64,000 nt of DNA from Streptomyces sp. ISL-66 (GTDB lineage: Bacteria > Actinomycetota > Actinomycetes > Streptomycetales > Streptomycetaceae). The position numbers and the translations under genes are program-made. This document shows positions 34,763 to 42,967 of the stretch, piece after piece. The stretch is taken from positions 1-64,000 of the forward strand of contig NZ_JAGGOW010000032.1 in NCBI RefSeq assembly GCF_018614135.1. The letters are read 5' to 3'. How positions within the stretch are numbered: the stretch's first letter is position 1; the number at the start of each line of letters is the position of its first letter. Below the pieces are notes generated by a model. It saw only the letters and a program-made list of their open reading frames with translations. It was not told where the DNA came from and searched no databases.

Positions 34763-35634
34763 CGGGAGGCCTCCTCTTCGAGCAGGCCGATCAGGTAGTC
34801 CCCGTAGCCGCTCTTGGTGAGCGGCTCGGCGAGCGCGCGCAGCTGCGCGGAGTCGATGAGCCCGGCCCGCCAGGCGGCCTCCTCGATGCAGCCGATCTTG
34901 AAGCCCTGGCGCTCCTCGATCACGCGCACGAACTCCGAGGCCTGCACCATCGAGACGAAGGTGCCCGTGTCCAGCCAGGCGGTACCGCGGTCGAGGATGG
35001 TGACATTGAGCTCACCGGCCTGGAGGTACGCGTCGTTGACGGCGGTGATCTCCAGTTCGCCGCGGGCGCTGGGCTTCAGGCCGCGGGCGATCTCCACGAC
35101 GCGGTTGTCGTAGAAGTAGAGGCCCGGCACGGCGTAGCGCGACTTGGGCCGGGCCGGCTTCTCCTCGATGGAGATGGCCTGGCCGTTCGCGTCGAACTCC
35201 ACGACGCCGTACGCCGTCGGGTCCGCCACCGGGTACGCGAAGACCCGGCCGCCCTTGGAGTCGGTGTGCTCGGCCAGGCGGGTGCCGAGGCCACTGCCGT
35301 GGAAGATGTTGTCGCCGAGGATCAGGGCGACGGAGTCCTCTCCGATGAAGTCGGCGCCGAGGACGAAGGCCTGGGCGATGCCCTCGGGGCGCTCCTGGAC
35401 GGCGTACTCCAGCCGGATGCCGAACTGCGAGCCGTCGCCGAGCAGACGCTCGAACTGGTCGCGGTCCTCCGGGGTGGTGATGACGAGGATCTCGCTGATC
35501 CCGGCCATGACCAGCGTCGAAAGCGGGTAGTAGATCATCGGCTTGTCGAAGACGGGCAGCAGTTGCTTCGAGACTGCCCGCGTCAGCGGCCAGAGTCGGG
35601 ATCCGGTGCCGCCGGCCAAGAGAATTCCACGCAT
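34759..35634 (-). CDS. rfbA: Glucose-1-phosphate thymidylyltransferase
   Basis: This 291-residue RmlA activates glucose-1-phosphate with dTTP, committing it to dTDP-rhamnose. [20 protein letters not shown] is the nucleotide-binding signature, [20 protein letters not shown] and [15 protein letters not shown] (metal Asp) follow, then [20 protein letters not shown]. No Shine-Dalgarno precedes the ATG at 35634; TACTGT (minus strand, 35646-35641) ends 6 bases before it, so the message is probably leaderless. It is divergent from rmlB. Confidence 0.96.
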   Translation of the reverse strand: MRGILLAGGTGSRLWPLTRAVSKQLLPVFDKPMIYYPLSTLVMAGISEILVITTPEDRDQFERLLGDGSQFGIRLEYAVQERPEGIAQAFVLGADFIGEDSVALILGDNIFHGSGLGTRLAEHTDSKGGRVFAYPVADPTAYGVVEFDANGQAISIEEKPARPKSRYAVPGLYFYDNRVVEIARGLKPSARGELEITAVNDAYLQAGELNVTILDRGTAWLDTGTFVSMVQASEFVRVIEERQGFKIGCIEEAAWRAGLIDSAQLRALAEPLTKSGYGDYLIGLLEEEASR

Positions 35635-35715
35635 GCGCCCACAGTATGCGAGAGCCCGGGGGGCGTGAGGCTGGGCCCGGGGGCGGAGTAGGCGAGCGGC
35701 TAGACTGTTTGTATT
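35635..35715. promoter_or_regulatory. divergent rmlA/rmlB promoter region
   Basis: The 81-base gap carries a minus-strand -10 (TACTGT at 35646-35641) six bases from the rmlA ATG and a plus-strand -10 (TAGACT at 35701-35706) nine bases from the rmlB ATG. Neither gene has a Shine-Dalgarno sequence. -35 boxes are not obvious. Confidence 0.55.
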
Positions 35716-36693
35716 ATGCGCATCCTTGTGACCGGCGGCGCCGGCTTCATCGGTTCAGAATTCGTCCGCCAGCAGCTCGGTTCAGACCCCTCCGCCCAGA
35801 TCACCGTCTTCGACAAGCTGACGTATTCGGGCGTCGAAGCCAACCTCGCCCCGGTCGCGCACCTCCCCGGCTACGCCTTCGTCAAGGGCGACATCTGTGA
35901 TGCCGACGCCGTCGACCAGGTGATGCCCGGCCACGACGTCGTCGTGCACTTCGCCGCCGAGTCCCACGTGGACCGTTCGATCGCCGGCGCCGGACCCTTC
36001 GTGATGACCAACGTCGTGGGCACCCAGGTCCTCCTGGACTCCGCCCGCAAGCACGGCGTCGGCCGCTTCGTCCACATCTCCACCGACGAGGTGTACGGCT
36101 CGATCGCCGAGGGCTCCTGGACCGAGGAGTGGCCGCTGGTGCCCAACTCCCCGTACTCCGCCTCGAAGGCCTCCTCCGACCTGCTCGCGCTGGCCTACGC
36201 CCGCACGCACGGGATGGACGTCGTCGTCACGCGCTGCTCCAACAACTACGGGCACTACCAGTTCCCGGAGAAGGTCATCCCGCTGTTCGTCTCGAACCTG
36301 ATGGACGGCAAGAAGGTCCCCCTGTACGGCAACGGCGGCAACGTGCGCGACTGGCTGCACGTCTCCGACCACTGCCGCGGCATTGACCTGGCGATGCGCA
36401 AGGGCCGCGGCGGCGAGGTCTACAACATCGGCGGCGGCGTGGAGCTCACCAACAAGGACCTCACCGGCGTCCTGCTCGAGGCCGCCGGCCTCGGCTGGGA
36501 CATGGTCGAGCCCGTCGAGGACCGCAAGGGCCACGACCTGCGCTACTCCATCGACATCAGCAAGATCGGCTCCGAGCTCGGCTACGCCCCGCAGGTCACC
36601 TTCGAGGAAGGCATCGCGTCGACCATCGACTGGTACCGCGAGAACCGCGCTTGGTGGGAGCCGCTGAAGGCGAAGGCGGCGCTCCAGCAGTGA
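35716..36693 (+). CDS. rfbB: dTDP-glucose 4,6-dehydratase
   Basis: This 325-residue extended SDR (RmlB) converts dTDP-glucose to dTDP-4-keto-6-deoxyglucose. [20 protein letters not shown] is the NAD loop, [12 protein letters not shown] and the catalytic [10 protein letters not shown] and YSASKASSD (Tyr-x3-Lys) follow, then [20 protein letters not shown]. Lengths and motifs match primary-metabolism and sugar-polymer enzymes of actinobacteria. It heads a plus-strand cluster of at least five overlapping genes; rmlD starts inside its stop codon. Confidence 0.96.
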   Translation: MRILVTGGAGFIGSEFVRQQLGSDPSAQITVFDKLTYSGVEANLAPVAHLPGYAFVKGDICDADAVDQVMPGHDVVVHFAAESHVDRSIAGAGPFVMTNVVGTQVLLDSARKHGVGRFVHISTDEVYGSIAEGSWTEEWPLVPNSPYSASKASSDLLALAYARTHGMDVVVTRCSNNYGHYQFPEKVIPLFVSNLMDGKKVPLYGNGGNVRDWLHVSDHCRGIDLAMRKGRGGEVYNIGGGVELTNKDLTGVLLEAAGLGWDMVEPVEDRKGHDLRYSIDISKIGSELGYAPQVTFEEGIASTIDWYRENRAWWEPLKAKAALQQ

Positions 36694-37625
36694 CCGTGAA
36701 CCCCGCCGGCGCGCGCTGGCTCGTCACCGGCGCCGCCGGCATGCTCGGCCAGGACGTCCTGGCCGTCCTGGGGGACGCCGGGATCGAGGCCGCGGGACTT
36801 CGCCGCGCCGACCTCGACATCACCGACCCGGCCGCCGTCCGGTCCGCCGTCGAGGGTGCGGCCGTGGTCGTGAACTGTGCCGCGTGGACCGACGTGGACG
36901 GCGCGGAGAGCGCCGAAGAGGCCGCCACCGCCGTCAACGGCGCCGGTGTACGGGTCCTCGCCGCGGCCTGCGCCGAGGCGGGAGCGCGCCTGCTGCACGT
37001 CTCCACCGACTACGTACTGCCCGGCGACGCCGACCGGCCGTACCCCGAGGACGCCGCGACCGGCCCGGTCAACGCCTACGGCCGCTCCAAGCTGGCCGGC
37101 GAAGAGGCCGTGGCCGAACTGCTGCCGCGGGACGGCTACGTGGTCCGCACCGCCTGGCTGTACGGCGAGCACGGCCCGAACTTCGTCGCCACCATGCTGA
37201 AGCTGGCCGCCCAGCGGGACACCCTGGACGTCGTCGACGACCAGCACGGCCAGCCCACCTGGTCCTACGCGCTGGCCCGCCGCCTCGTCGAGCTCGGCCT
37301 GGCCGCGCTGGACGGCCGCGCCCCCGGCGGCGTCTACCACGGCACCGCGAGCGGCCGGACCACTTGGTTCGGACTGGCCCGCGAGACCTACCGGCTGAGC
37401 GGCCTGGATCCCGAGCGGATCCGGCCCACCGACTCCGCCGCCTTCGTACGCCCCGCCGTCCGCCCGGCCTTCAGCGTGCTCGGCCACGACCGCTGGGCCG
37501 ACGCGGGCCTCGCCCCGCTCGCGGACTGGCGCGAGCAGCTGGCCGAGGCCCTGGCGCTGCCCGCCTTCGCCGCGCCGGCCGGCGCGGAGAGGAACGGCAG
37601 TCCGGGAGACGGCAGCACAGCATGA
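36690..37625 (+). CDS. rfbD: dTDP-4-dehydrorhamnose reductase
   Basis: This 311-residue RmlD makes dTDP-L-rhamnose using NAD(P)H. WLVTGAAGMLGQDVLAVLGD is the Rossmann loop, VVNCAAWTDVDGAE and LHVSTDYVLPGD are signature, and NAYGRSKLAGEEAV has the Tyr-x3-Lys pair. The GTG at 36690 overlaps the rmlB stop (GTGA); a second GTG two codons later is possible. An ATG at 36651 would overlap rmlB by 43 bases and is less likely. With it the window encodes the full four-enzyme rhamnose pathway. Confidence 0.95.
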   Translation: MTVNPAGARWLVTGAAGMLGQDVLAVLGDAGIEAAGLRRADLDITDPAAVRSAVEGAAVVVNCAAWTDVDGAESAEEAATAVNGAGVRVLAAACAEAGARLLHVSTDYVLPGDADRPYPEDAATGPVNAYGRSKLAGEEAVAELLPRDGYVVRTAWLYGEHGPNFVATMLKLAAQRDTLDVVDDQHGQPTWSYALARRLVELGLAALDGRAPGGVYHGTASGRTTWFGLARETYRLSGLDPERIRPTDSAAFVRPAVRPAFSVLGHDRWADAGLAPLADWREQLAEALALPAFAAPAGAERNGSPGDGSTA

Positions 37626-38953
37626 AGGCCCTGCTGAGCAAGGCCGCCTCGGCCCTGCCGCCGGGCACCGTCGCGGTGGCCGGCGGCACCGTCGTGCTCG
37701 GCGCGGCCTCGTACATCCACCTGGGCGTGGCCGGCCACAGCCTGTCCACCGAGGCCATGGCGAACGTCTCGGTGCTCTGGACGATCGTCATGGCGATCGG
37801 GCTCGGCATCTTCTTCCCCGTCGAGCAGGAGCTCACCCGGATCGTCGCCGCCCGCGCGGTCCAGGGCCACGGCGCGGCCCCCGTCCTGCGGCGGGCCACC
37901 CTGCTCACCGGGGCCATGCTCGGCGCGACCCTGCTCGTCCTGGCCGTCGCCGCGGGTCCCCTCGCGGACCTGCTGTTCCGCGGAGACCGCGCGCTGGTGG
38001 CGGCGCTCGGCGGTGCCTTCGCCGGCATGGCCGTCTGCTACCTCACCCGTGGCGTGCTGGCCGGCCTCGGCCGGTTCGGCGCGTACGGCACCCAGCTCGC
38101 CGTCGACGGCGGTCTGCGCATCCTCCTCGCCTTCGGCTGCGCGGTCTTCGGACTGCACTCCGCGCTCGCCTTCAGCCTCGTCCTGGGCGTCGCGCCCGTC
38201 GTGGCCGCTCTGGTCACGCTGCCGACGCTGCTGCGCGTGGTGCGGCCCGGGGAGGAGATCTCCTGGCGCGAGCTGACCGCCGGACTGGGGCTGCTGGTCT
38301 GCTCGACCCTGCTCTCCCAGGTCGTCGTCAACGCCGCCGTGATGAGCACCAAGCTCCTCGCGCCCACCGACAGTGTGCTGATCGCGGCCCTGTTGAACGC
38401 GCTGGTGCTGGCCCGGGTGCCGCTGTTCGTCTTCGGCTCGCTGCAGGCCTCGCTGCTGGGCGGCCTCAGCGCCGCCTACCAGGCGGGCGACCGGGCGGGC
38501 TTCTCGGCGATGCTGCGCCGGATCGGCCTGGTCGTCGGAGCGCTCGGGCTGGTCGGCGGGATCCCCGCCACCGCGCTCGGCCCCTGGCTGATCGAGGTCC
38601 TCTTCGACGCCGAGCCGGCCCTGGGCTGCTTCGACTTCTTCCTGTTGTCCGCGGGCACCGTGGCGTACATGTTCGCGATGGTTCTCGGTCAGGCGCTGAT
38701 GGTATTCAAGCGACACAACCTGCAACTGCTCTGCTGGGCCGTCGGAACCCTCGTACTGACCGGCGTCACCTTCGCCCCGGGCGAGGTGTCCCTCCGGGTG
38801 ATCCTGGCCTACGCTCTCGGTTCCCTCACCACGGTGCTGGCTATGCTGGCAGTGCTGCGGCTGAAGTTCCCGAGAGCCGTTCCGGGAGCCTTCGACGGAT
38901 CCGGACAGACGGGCGTCGCGAGCCCCCTGGGCGCCGGCGCGGGTGGGAAGTGA
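37622..38953 (+). CDS. Polysaccharide flippase-like membrane protein
   Basis: This 443-residue protein has about 12 hydrophobic segments, from VAVAGGTVVLGAASYIHLGV to ILAYALGSLTTVLAMLAVL, and resembles Wzx/MATE-type exporters that turn lipid-linked saccharides across the membrane (FFPVEQELTRIVAARAVQGH, GLLVCSTLLSQVVVNAAVMS). Its ATG overlaps the rmlD stop (ATGA) and its end overlaps the next gene (GTGA), so it belongs to the rhamnose cluster. It likely exports a rhamnose-containing lipid intermediate; the exact substrate is unknown. The N-terminal MKALLSKAAS has no cleavable signal. Confidence 0.8.
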   Translation: MKALLSKAASALPPGTVAVAGGTVVLGAASYIHLGVAGHSLSTEAMANVSVLWTIVMAIGLGIFFPVEQELTRIVAARAVQGHGAAPVLRRATLLTGAMLGATLLVLAVAAGPLADLLFRGDRALVAALGGAFAGMAVCYLTRGVLAGLGRFGAYGTQLAVDGGLRILLAFGCAVFGLHSALAFSLVLGVAPVVAALVTLPTLLRVVRPGEEISWRELTAGLGLLVCSTLLSQVVVNAAVMSTKLLAPTDSVLIAALLNALVLARVPLFVFGSLQASLLGGLSAAYQAGDRAGFSAMLRRIGLVVGALGLVGGIPATALGPWLIEVLFDAEPALGCFDFFLLSAGTVAYMFAMVLGQALMVFKRHNLQLLCWAVGTLVLTGVTFAPGEVSLRVILAYALGSLTTVLAMLAVLRLKFPRAVPGAFDGSGQTGVASPLGAGAGGK

Positions 38954-39711
38954 CCGTGTCCGCCTCCGAAGTACCGCCGAACCCCGAGCACTCGTCCGTG
39001 CCACACCCCGCTGGAGTTAGCGTGACGCAATACGACGATGTCTGGCTGGTCATACCGGCCTACAACGAGGGCCAGGTGATCGCCGATGTCGTCGAGGGAG
39101 CGCGCAAGACCTTTCCGAACATAGTCGTCGTCGACGACGGCAGCTCGGACGATTCCGCCAAGCACGTCACCACCACCGGGGCCCACCTGGTGCAGCACCC
39201 GGTCAACCTCGGCCAGGGCGCCGCCCTCCAGACCGGCCTGAAGTACGCGCTCTCCCAGCCGGGCGCCCGCTACTTCGCGACCTTCGACGCGGACGGCCAG
39301 CACCAGACCGACGACGTCGAGAAGATGGTCGCGGTGCTGCGCGGCGGCGAGGCCGACGTGGTGCTCGGATCCCGCTTCATCGAGCAGAACGGCCAAGTGC
39401 CGTGGATCAAGCGGGTCGTGCTGCGCACGGCCGCGGCGCTCAGCCCGACCGCCCGCAAACTGAACCTCACCGACTCGCACAACGGTCTGCGCGTCCTCGG
39501 CCGCGAGGCGGCGGAGCAGCTGCAGATCACGCACAACGGCATGGCCCACGCCTCCGAGATCGTCGGCTACCTGGCCGGCTCCGGACTGCGCGTCGTGGAG
39601 GTCCCGGTGGACATCCTCTACACCGACTACTCGCGCGCCAAGGGTCAGTCCCTGATCAACGGCGTCAACATCCTCTTCGACATCACCCTGCGGGAGCGTG
39701 GCCGCCGATGA
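38950..39711 (+). CDS. GT2 glycosyltransferase, polyprenyl-phosphate sugar synthase type
   Basis: This 253-residue GT-A enzyme resembles dolichol/polyprenyl-phosphate mannosyl- or glucosyltransferases. VWLVIPAYNEGQVIADVVEG, VVVDDGSSDDSA, the PVNLGQGAALQTGLKYAL loop, the metal motif FATFDADGQHQ and VLGSRF are seen. It has no membrane helices. The GTG at 38950 overlaps the flippase stop, and the DUF2304 gene starts inside its own stop, so it probably acts with DUF2304 at the membrane to charge a lipid carrier with a sugar. The sugar is not deducible. Confidence 0.88.
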   Translation: MTVSASEVPPNPEHSSVPHPAGVSVTQYDDVWLVIPAYNEGQVIADVVEGARKTFPNIVVVDDGSSDDSAKHVTTTGAHLVQHPVNLGQGAALQTGLKYALSQPGARYFATFDADGQHQTDDVEKMVAVLRGGEADVVLGSRFIEQNGQVPWIKRVVLRTAAALSPTARKLNLTDSHNGLRVLGREAAEQLQITHNGMAHASEIVGYLAGSGLRVVEVPVDILYTDYSRAKGQSLINGVNILFDITLRERGRR

Positions 39712-40124
39712 AGTACTTCTGGATCCAGCTGGTGCTCATCCTGGGCTCCGTCTCGTTGGCCCTGATGTTCATACGCAACTGGGACCAGGCGAAGACCCGG
39801 GCGTGGAAGCGCATCGCCTTCTCGGTCTTCGTCCTCGTCAACGTGTACGCCGTGCTGCGCCCGACGGACGTCACGTGGGTGGCCCACCAGCTCGGCGTCG
39901 GCCGAGGGACCGACCTGGTGCTGTACGTGATGGTCCTCGCCATGGGCTTCCTCACGCTCAACACCTTCCTGCGCTTCCGCTCGCTGGAGAAGAAGATCAC
40001 GGACCTGGCCCGGACGGTGGCCCTCAGCGAGGGCGCGCGGCACAACGACGCGCGCCTCGGCCCGGCCGCGGTCCCGCCCGTCGCGGCCGCGGAGAAGGCT
40101 CCTTCCGACTCCGTCAAGGCCTGA
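39708..40124 (+). CDS. DUF2304 small membrane protein
   Basis: This 138-residue protein has three hydrophobic segments (YFWIQLVLILGSVSLALMFI, then near residues 38-52 and 70-90) followed by a short helical, coiled-coil-like stretch (RFRSLEKKITDLARTVALSE) and a disordered Ala/Pro tail. It matches DUF2304, which is regularly found next to polyprenyl-phosphate GT2 enzymes and probably anchors them. The ATG at 39708 overlaps the stop of the GT2 gene (ATGA), which strongly suggests a functional pair. The next GT2 gene begins 9 bases after it. Confidence 0.88.
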   Translation: MKYFWIQLVLILGSVSLALMFIRNWDQAKTRAWKRIAFSVFVLVNVYAVLRPTDVTWVAHQLGVGRGTDLVLYVMVLAMGFLTLNTFLRFRSLEKKITDLARTVALSEGARHNDARLGPAAVPPVAAAEKAPSDSVKA

Positions 40125-40133
40125 GGAATCCCC

Positions 40134-41042
40134 GTGGCGACCTTCGACTTCATGCTCCCCTACTACGGGGACGTCCAGCTGATGCAGGACGCCGTCCGCA
40201 GCGTCCTGGCCCAGACGGATCCGGACTTCCGGCTCGTCGTGATCGACGACGGCAAGGAGCCGGACGTCCCCGCCTGGTTCGCGGAGCTCGGCGACGAGCG
40301 GGTCCACTACACCCGCAACGAGCGGAACCTCGGCATCAACGAGAACTTCAAGAAGTGCGTACGCCTCTCCGAGGCCGACTACGTGGTCATCATGGGCTGT
40401 GACGACCTTCTTCACCCGCACTACTTGAAGACGGTACGGGGCCTCGCCGAGGCCCAGCCGGGCATCGGCATGATCCAGCCCGGCGTCGAAGTCATCGACG
40501 GCGAGGGCCGGGTCACCGCCGGTCTCGCCGACAACGTCAAGCGCAGGCTCTACGCCCCGCAGGTCAAGGGCCGCCGCACGATGGGCGGCGAGGAACTCGC
40601 CGTCAGCGTGCTGCGCGGGAACTGGCTGTACTTCCCGTCCATCGCCTGGCGCGGGGAGGCCCTGCGCAAGGTGAGCTTCCAGTCCGAGTACTCGGTCATC
40701 CAGGACCTCGCGCTCGTGGTCGACCTGCTCGAACTCGGCGAGGAGATGGTGGTCGACAACTCGGCCACCGTCTTCCAGTACCGCCGGCACGCCGTCAGCG
40801 AGTCCTCGGTCCAGGCCTTCACCGGCACCCGCTTCACCGAGGCCGCGCGCTACTTCGACGCGGTCGCCGCCCGGATGGACGCGCGCGGCTGGCCCAAGGC
40901 CGCCCGCGCCGCCCGCTTCCACAGCGGGTCCCGCTTCCACGCGATCACGATGATGCCCGGCGCCCTGCGCCGCGGTCAGCGCGACGGCGTCCGCAACCTG
41001 GCCAAGCACGCCTTCACCTCGGGCGTCTCCGGGCGGGACTGA
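40134..41042 (+). CDS. Family 2 glycosyltransferase
   Basis: This 302-residue cytoplasmic GT-A enzyme starts MATFDFMLPYYGDVQLMQDA and has VIDDGKEPD, RNERNLGINENFKKCVRLSE, the metal motif VVIMGCDDLLHPHYL, and a C-terminal acceptor side with SVIQDLALVVDLLELGE, which gives the likely catalytic Asp. It resembles rhamnosyl/galactofuranosyl-type GT2 enzymes but donor and acceptor cannot be fixed by eye. The GTG at 40134 has TGAGGA about 6 bases upstream. It is the last gene of the plus-strand cluster begun by rmlB and is convergent with the first GT-C gene, 18 bases apart. Confidence 0.88.
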   Translation: MATFDFMLPYYGDVQLMQDAVRSVLAQTDPDFRLVVIDDGKEPDVPAWFAELGDERVHYTRNERNLGINENFKKCVRLSEADYVVIMGCDDLLHPHYLKTVRGLAEAQPGIGMIQPGVEVIDGEGRVTAGLADNVKRRLYAPQVKGRRTMGGEELAVSVLRGNWLYFPSIAWRGEALRKVSFQSEYSVIQDLALVVDLLELGEEMVVDNSATVFQYRRHAVSESSVQAFTGTRFTEAARYFDAVAARMDARGWPKAARAARFHSGSRFHAITMMPGALRRGQRDGVRNLAKHAFTSGVSGRD

Positions 41043-41060
41043 CGCTCCGCAGGCGTCCCG

Positions 41061-42719
41061 TCAGTGCTTCCCCGCGCGCTGCGGCGGGTTGTACGGGGCG
41101 CACTTGCCCTTCTCCGCGTACTTGGGGCACTTGCCGTTCGGCAGCCGAACGTTGTGCGAGGTCCAGGAGAGCTGCCCGTTCGAATCCTCGCTGGGGCTCT
41201 GCGGCATGTAGGCGTTGGCGGTCGCCGAGCCGGCCATGCCGAAGAGCAGCCCCATCGCGCACAGCGCGCCGATCACGACGGCCCGGGGCGTGCCCGCGGT
41301 CTTGCGCCGGACCGCGGCGGGCACCGGGCCCTCGTGGGCGCGCGACCAGCTCCGGACCCGCTGGACGGCGAGGTACACCGCCAGCCCGGTGAGTGCGATC
41401 AGGCAGTACGTGATCTGCAGGCTGGTGCGCGGGTACAGCTGCACGGCGTGGTCGCGCGCCATGTGCGACGCGTACCAGTAGCGCAGCAGGAAGGCGCTGC
41501 CCGTGCACGCGGCCAGGGTCAGCACGGCCGGCCGCCGCAGGCCGAGGGCGAGGGCCACGCCCAGCCCGGCCACCAGGACGATGCCGAAGAGCCCGACCCC
41601 GCCGAGCTCGCCGAGCGGCGGCCAGCCGGCCATGCGCTGGTGGCCCGGGAAGGTGCCGCCCCACATGGCGAAGTAGGCCGGGTCGCTGTAGGTGTCGAAG
41701 TAGAAGTACCCGTCCTTGGTCGCGCCGCTCGCGGCGAGCAGGTTCACCAGGTAGGCGCCGGCCAGGGCCAGGAAGACCCCGGTGGCGGCCCCCAGTGCCA
41801 GCAGGCCCTCCACCAGGGCCCGCTTCCCGCCCGACCGGGCGAGCCGGACCAGCACGAACGCGAACAGGACGACCACGCCGACCGAGGACCAGACGAACCA
41901 GCCCGCGTACAGCAGGAACATCGCGGCGAGCAGCGCCCCGAGCCCCGCGCCCGCGGCCAGGGCCCGCTTGCGCCCCAGCTCGGCGGAGCGCTGCACCACG
42001 TCGACCAGCTTGGCGAAGACCGGGATCACGACGACGAGCACGACGGCGGGGTACGACTTGTACGGATCGATCAGCGGCAGCGTCGAGGCGACGCCGACGC
42101 CCAGCGCCCACAGCGGGGGCAGCAGCAACCGCCAGGCCAGGTAGGCGAGCGGCCCCGAGACCGCGACGAAGGCGATCATCAGCCACTTCATGGCCTTGGG
42201 CACGTCACCGTCGAAGAAGAGCTGCGCGGTGTTCGCCAGCAGGTGCGGGAAGCCGGGCGGGTACTCCTTGGGGAGCGCCGCGCCGTCGATGATGTCGAAC
42301 GCCCACTTCTGCAGGTTTCCGGAGTCGGCCCAGTTCGCGTACATCGGCCAGTCCGTGCCGCGCAGGGCCACCACGCTGCCGGCGGCGGTCACACCGGTGG
42401 CGAGGCCCGCCACGGCCGCCGCGGAGATCCGTACGGCCGCCCCCGGCCACTTCCGCGCGAGGAGGACGTACAGCAGTACGGTGGCGGCGAGCAGGAGCAG
42501 CAGCCGCAGCTGGATCGCGGCCAGGCCGCTGACCTGGCCGATCCGCTCCACGGGATTGACCCGCAGGAGCCAGCCCAGACCGGTGAGCAGGACGGCTGCC
42601 AGGACGGACGCGCCCACTTCGGCCACGGTGACGGCCACCTTGCGCCAGGGCCCGGCGCCCCCGCGCCGCGGGACCCGGTGATCGGCGCCTGGTGCGGGCG
42701 AAGTGGCGATGTCTATCAT
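41061..42719 (-). CDS. GT-C type membrane glycosyltransferase, AftA-like (copy 1)
   Basis: This 552-residue polytopic protein has about 11-12 membrane segments and a C-terminal extracytoplasmic tail. NPVERIGQVSGLA follows the first helix, KEYPPGFPHLLANTA marks a GT-C-like loop, YASHMARDHAVQLYPRT lies late, and the tail ends NGKCPKYAEKGKCAPYN. The overall look recalls actinobacterial arabinofuranosyltransferases of the AftA group, which use polyprenyl-phosphate sugars, but this is a tentative match. The ATG at 42719 has no ribosome-binding site; TAGGGT on the minus strand ends 7 bases before it. The homologue at 42968 is divergent. Confidence 0.7.
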   Translation of the reverse strand: MIDIATSPAPGADHRVPRRGGAGPWRKVAVTVAEVGASVLAAVLLTGLGWLLRVNPVERIGQVSGLAAIQLRLLLLLAATVLLYVLLARKWPGAAVRISAAAVAGLATGVTAAGSVVALRGTDWPMYANWADSGNLQKWAFDIIDGAALPKEYPPGFPHLLANTAQLFFDGDVPKAMKWLMIAFVAVSGPLAYLAWRLLLPPLWALGVGVASTLPLIDPYKSYPAVVLVVVIPVFAKLVDVVQRSAELGRKRALAAGAGLGALLAAMFLLYAGWFVWSSVGVVVLFAFVLVRLARSGGKRALVEGLLALGAATGVFLALAGAYLVNLLAASGATKDGYFYFDTYSDPAYFAMWGGTFPGHQRMAGWPPLGELGGVGLFGIVLVAGLGVALALGLRRPAVLTLAACTGSAFLLRYWYASHMARDHAVQLYPRTSLQITYCLIALTGLAVYLAVQRVRSWSRAHEGPVPAAVRRKTAGTPRAVVIGALCAMGLLFGMAGSATANAYMPQSPSEDSNGQLSWTSHNVRLPNGKCPKYAEKGKCAPYNPPQRAGKH

Positions 42720-42967
42720 GTCCGGGACCCTACCGGCCCGTGCCCGCAGGGTGTGACTCCGCCCGGGACGGCCGCGACGGCAGGGCCGGGGCCCCCGCGA
42801 ACAGGGGCCGCGGCGGGGGATGTGAAGGTTGTACGCAGACGCGCCTAGGCCGTTCCCGGCTCGTGCGCCCCGGCTCGTGCGCCTGCCTCTCCCGGCCCGG
42901 AAACGTTGGTCCGACCTGGTGCCGGGCCTTACCCGCGGTGTGACCACGCGGAGGAAAGTGGACTGAG

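Noticed and set aside
34163..37625. rml genes as part of a glycosylated antibiotic cluster
   Set aside because: No polyketide synthase, peptide synthetase or tailoring deoxysugar genes are nearby; the neighbours are flippase, GT-C and wall genes.
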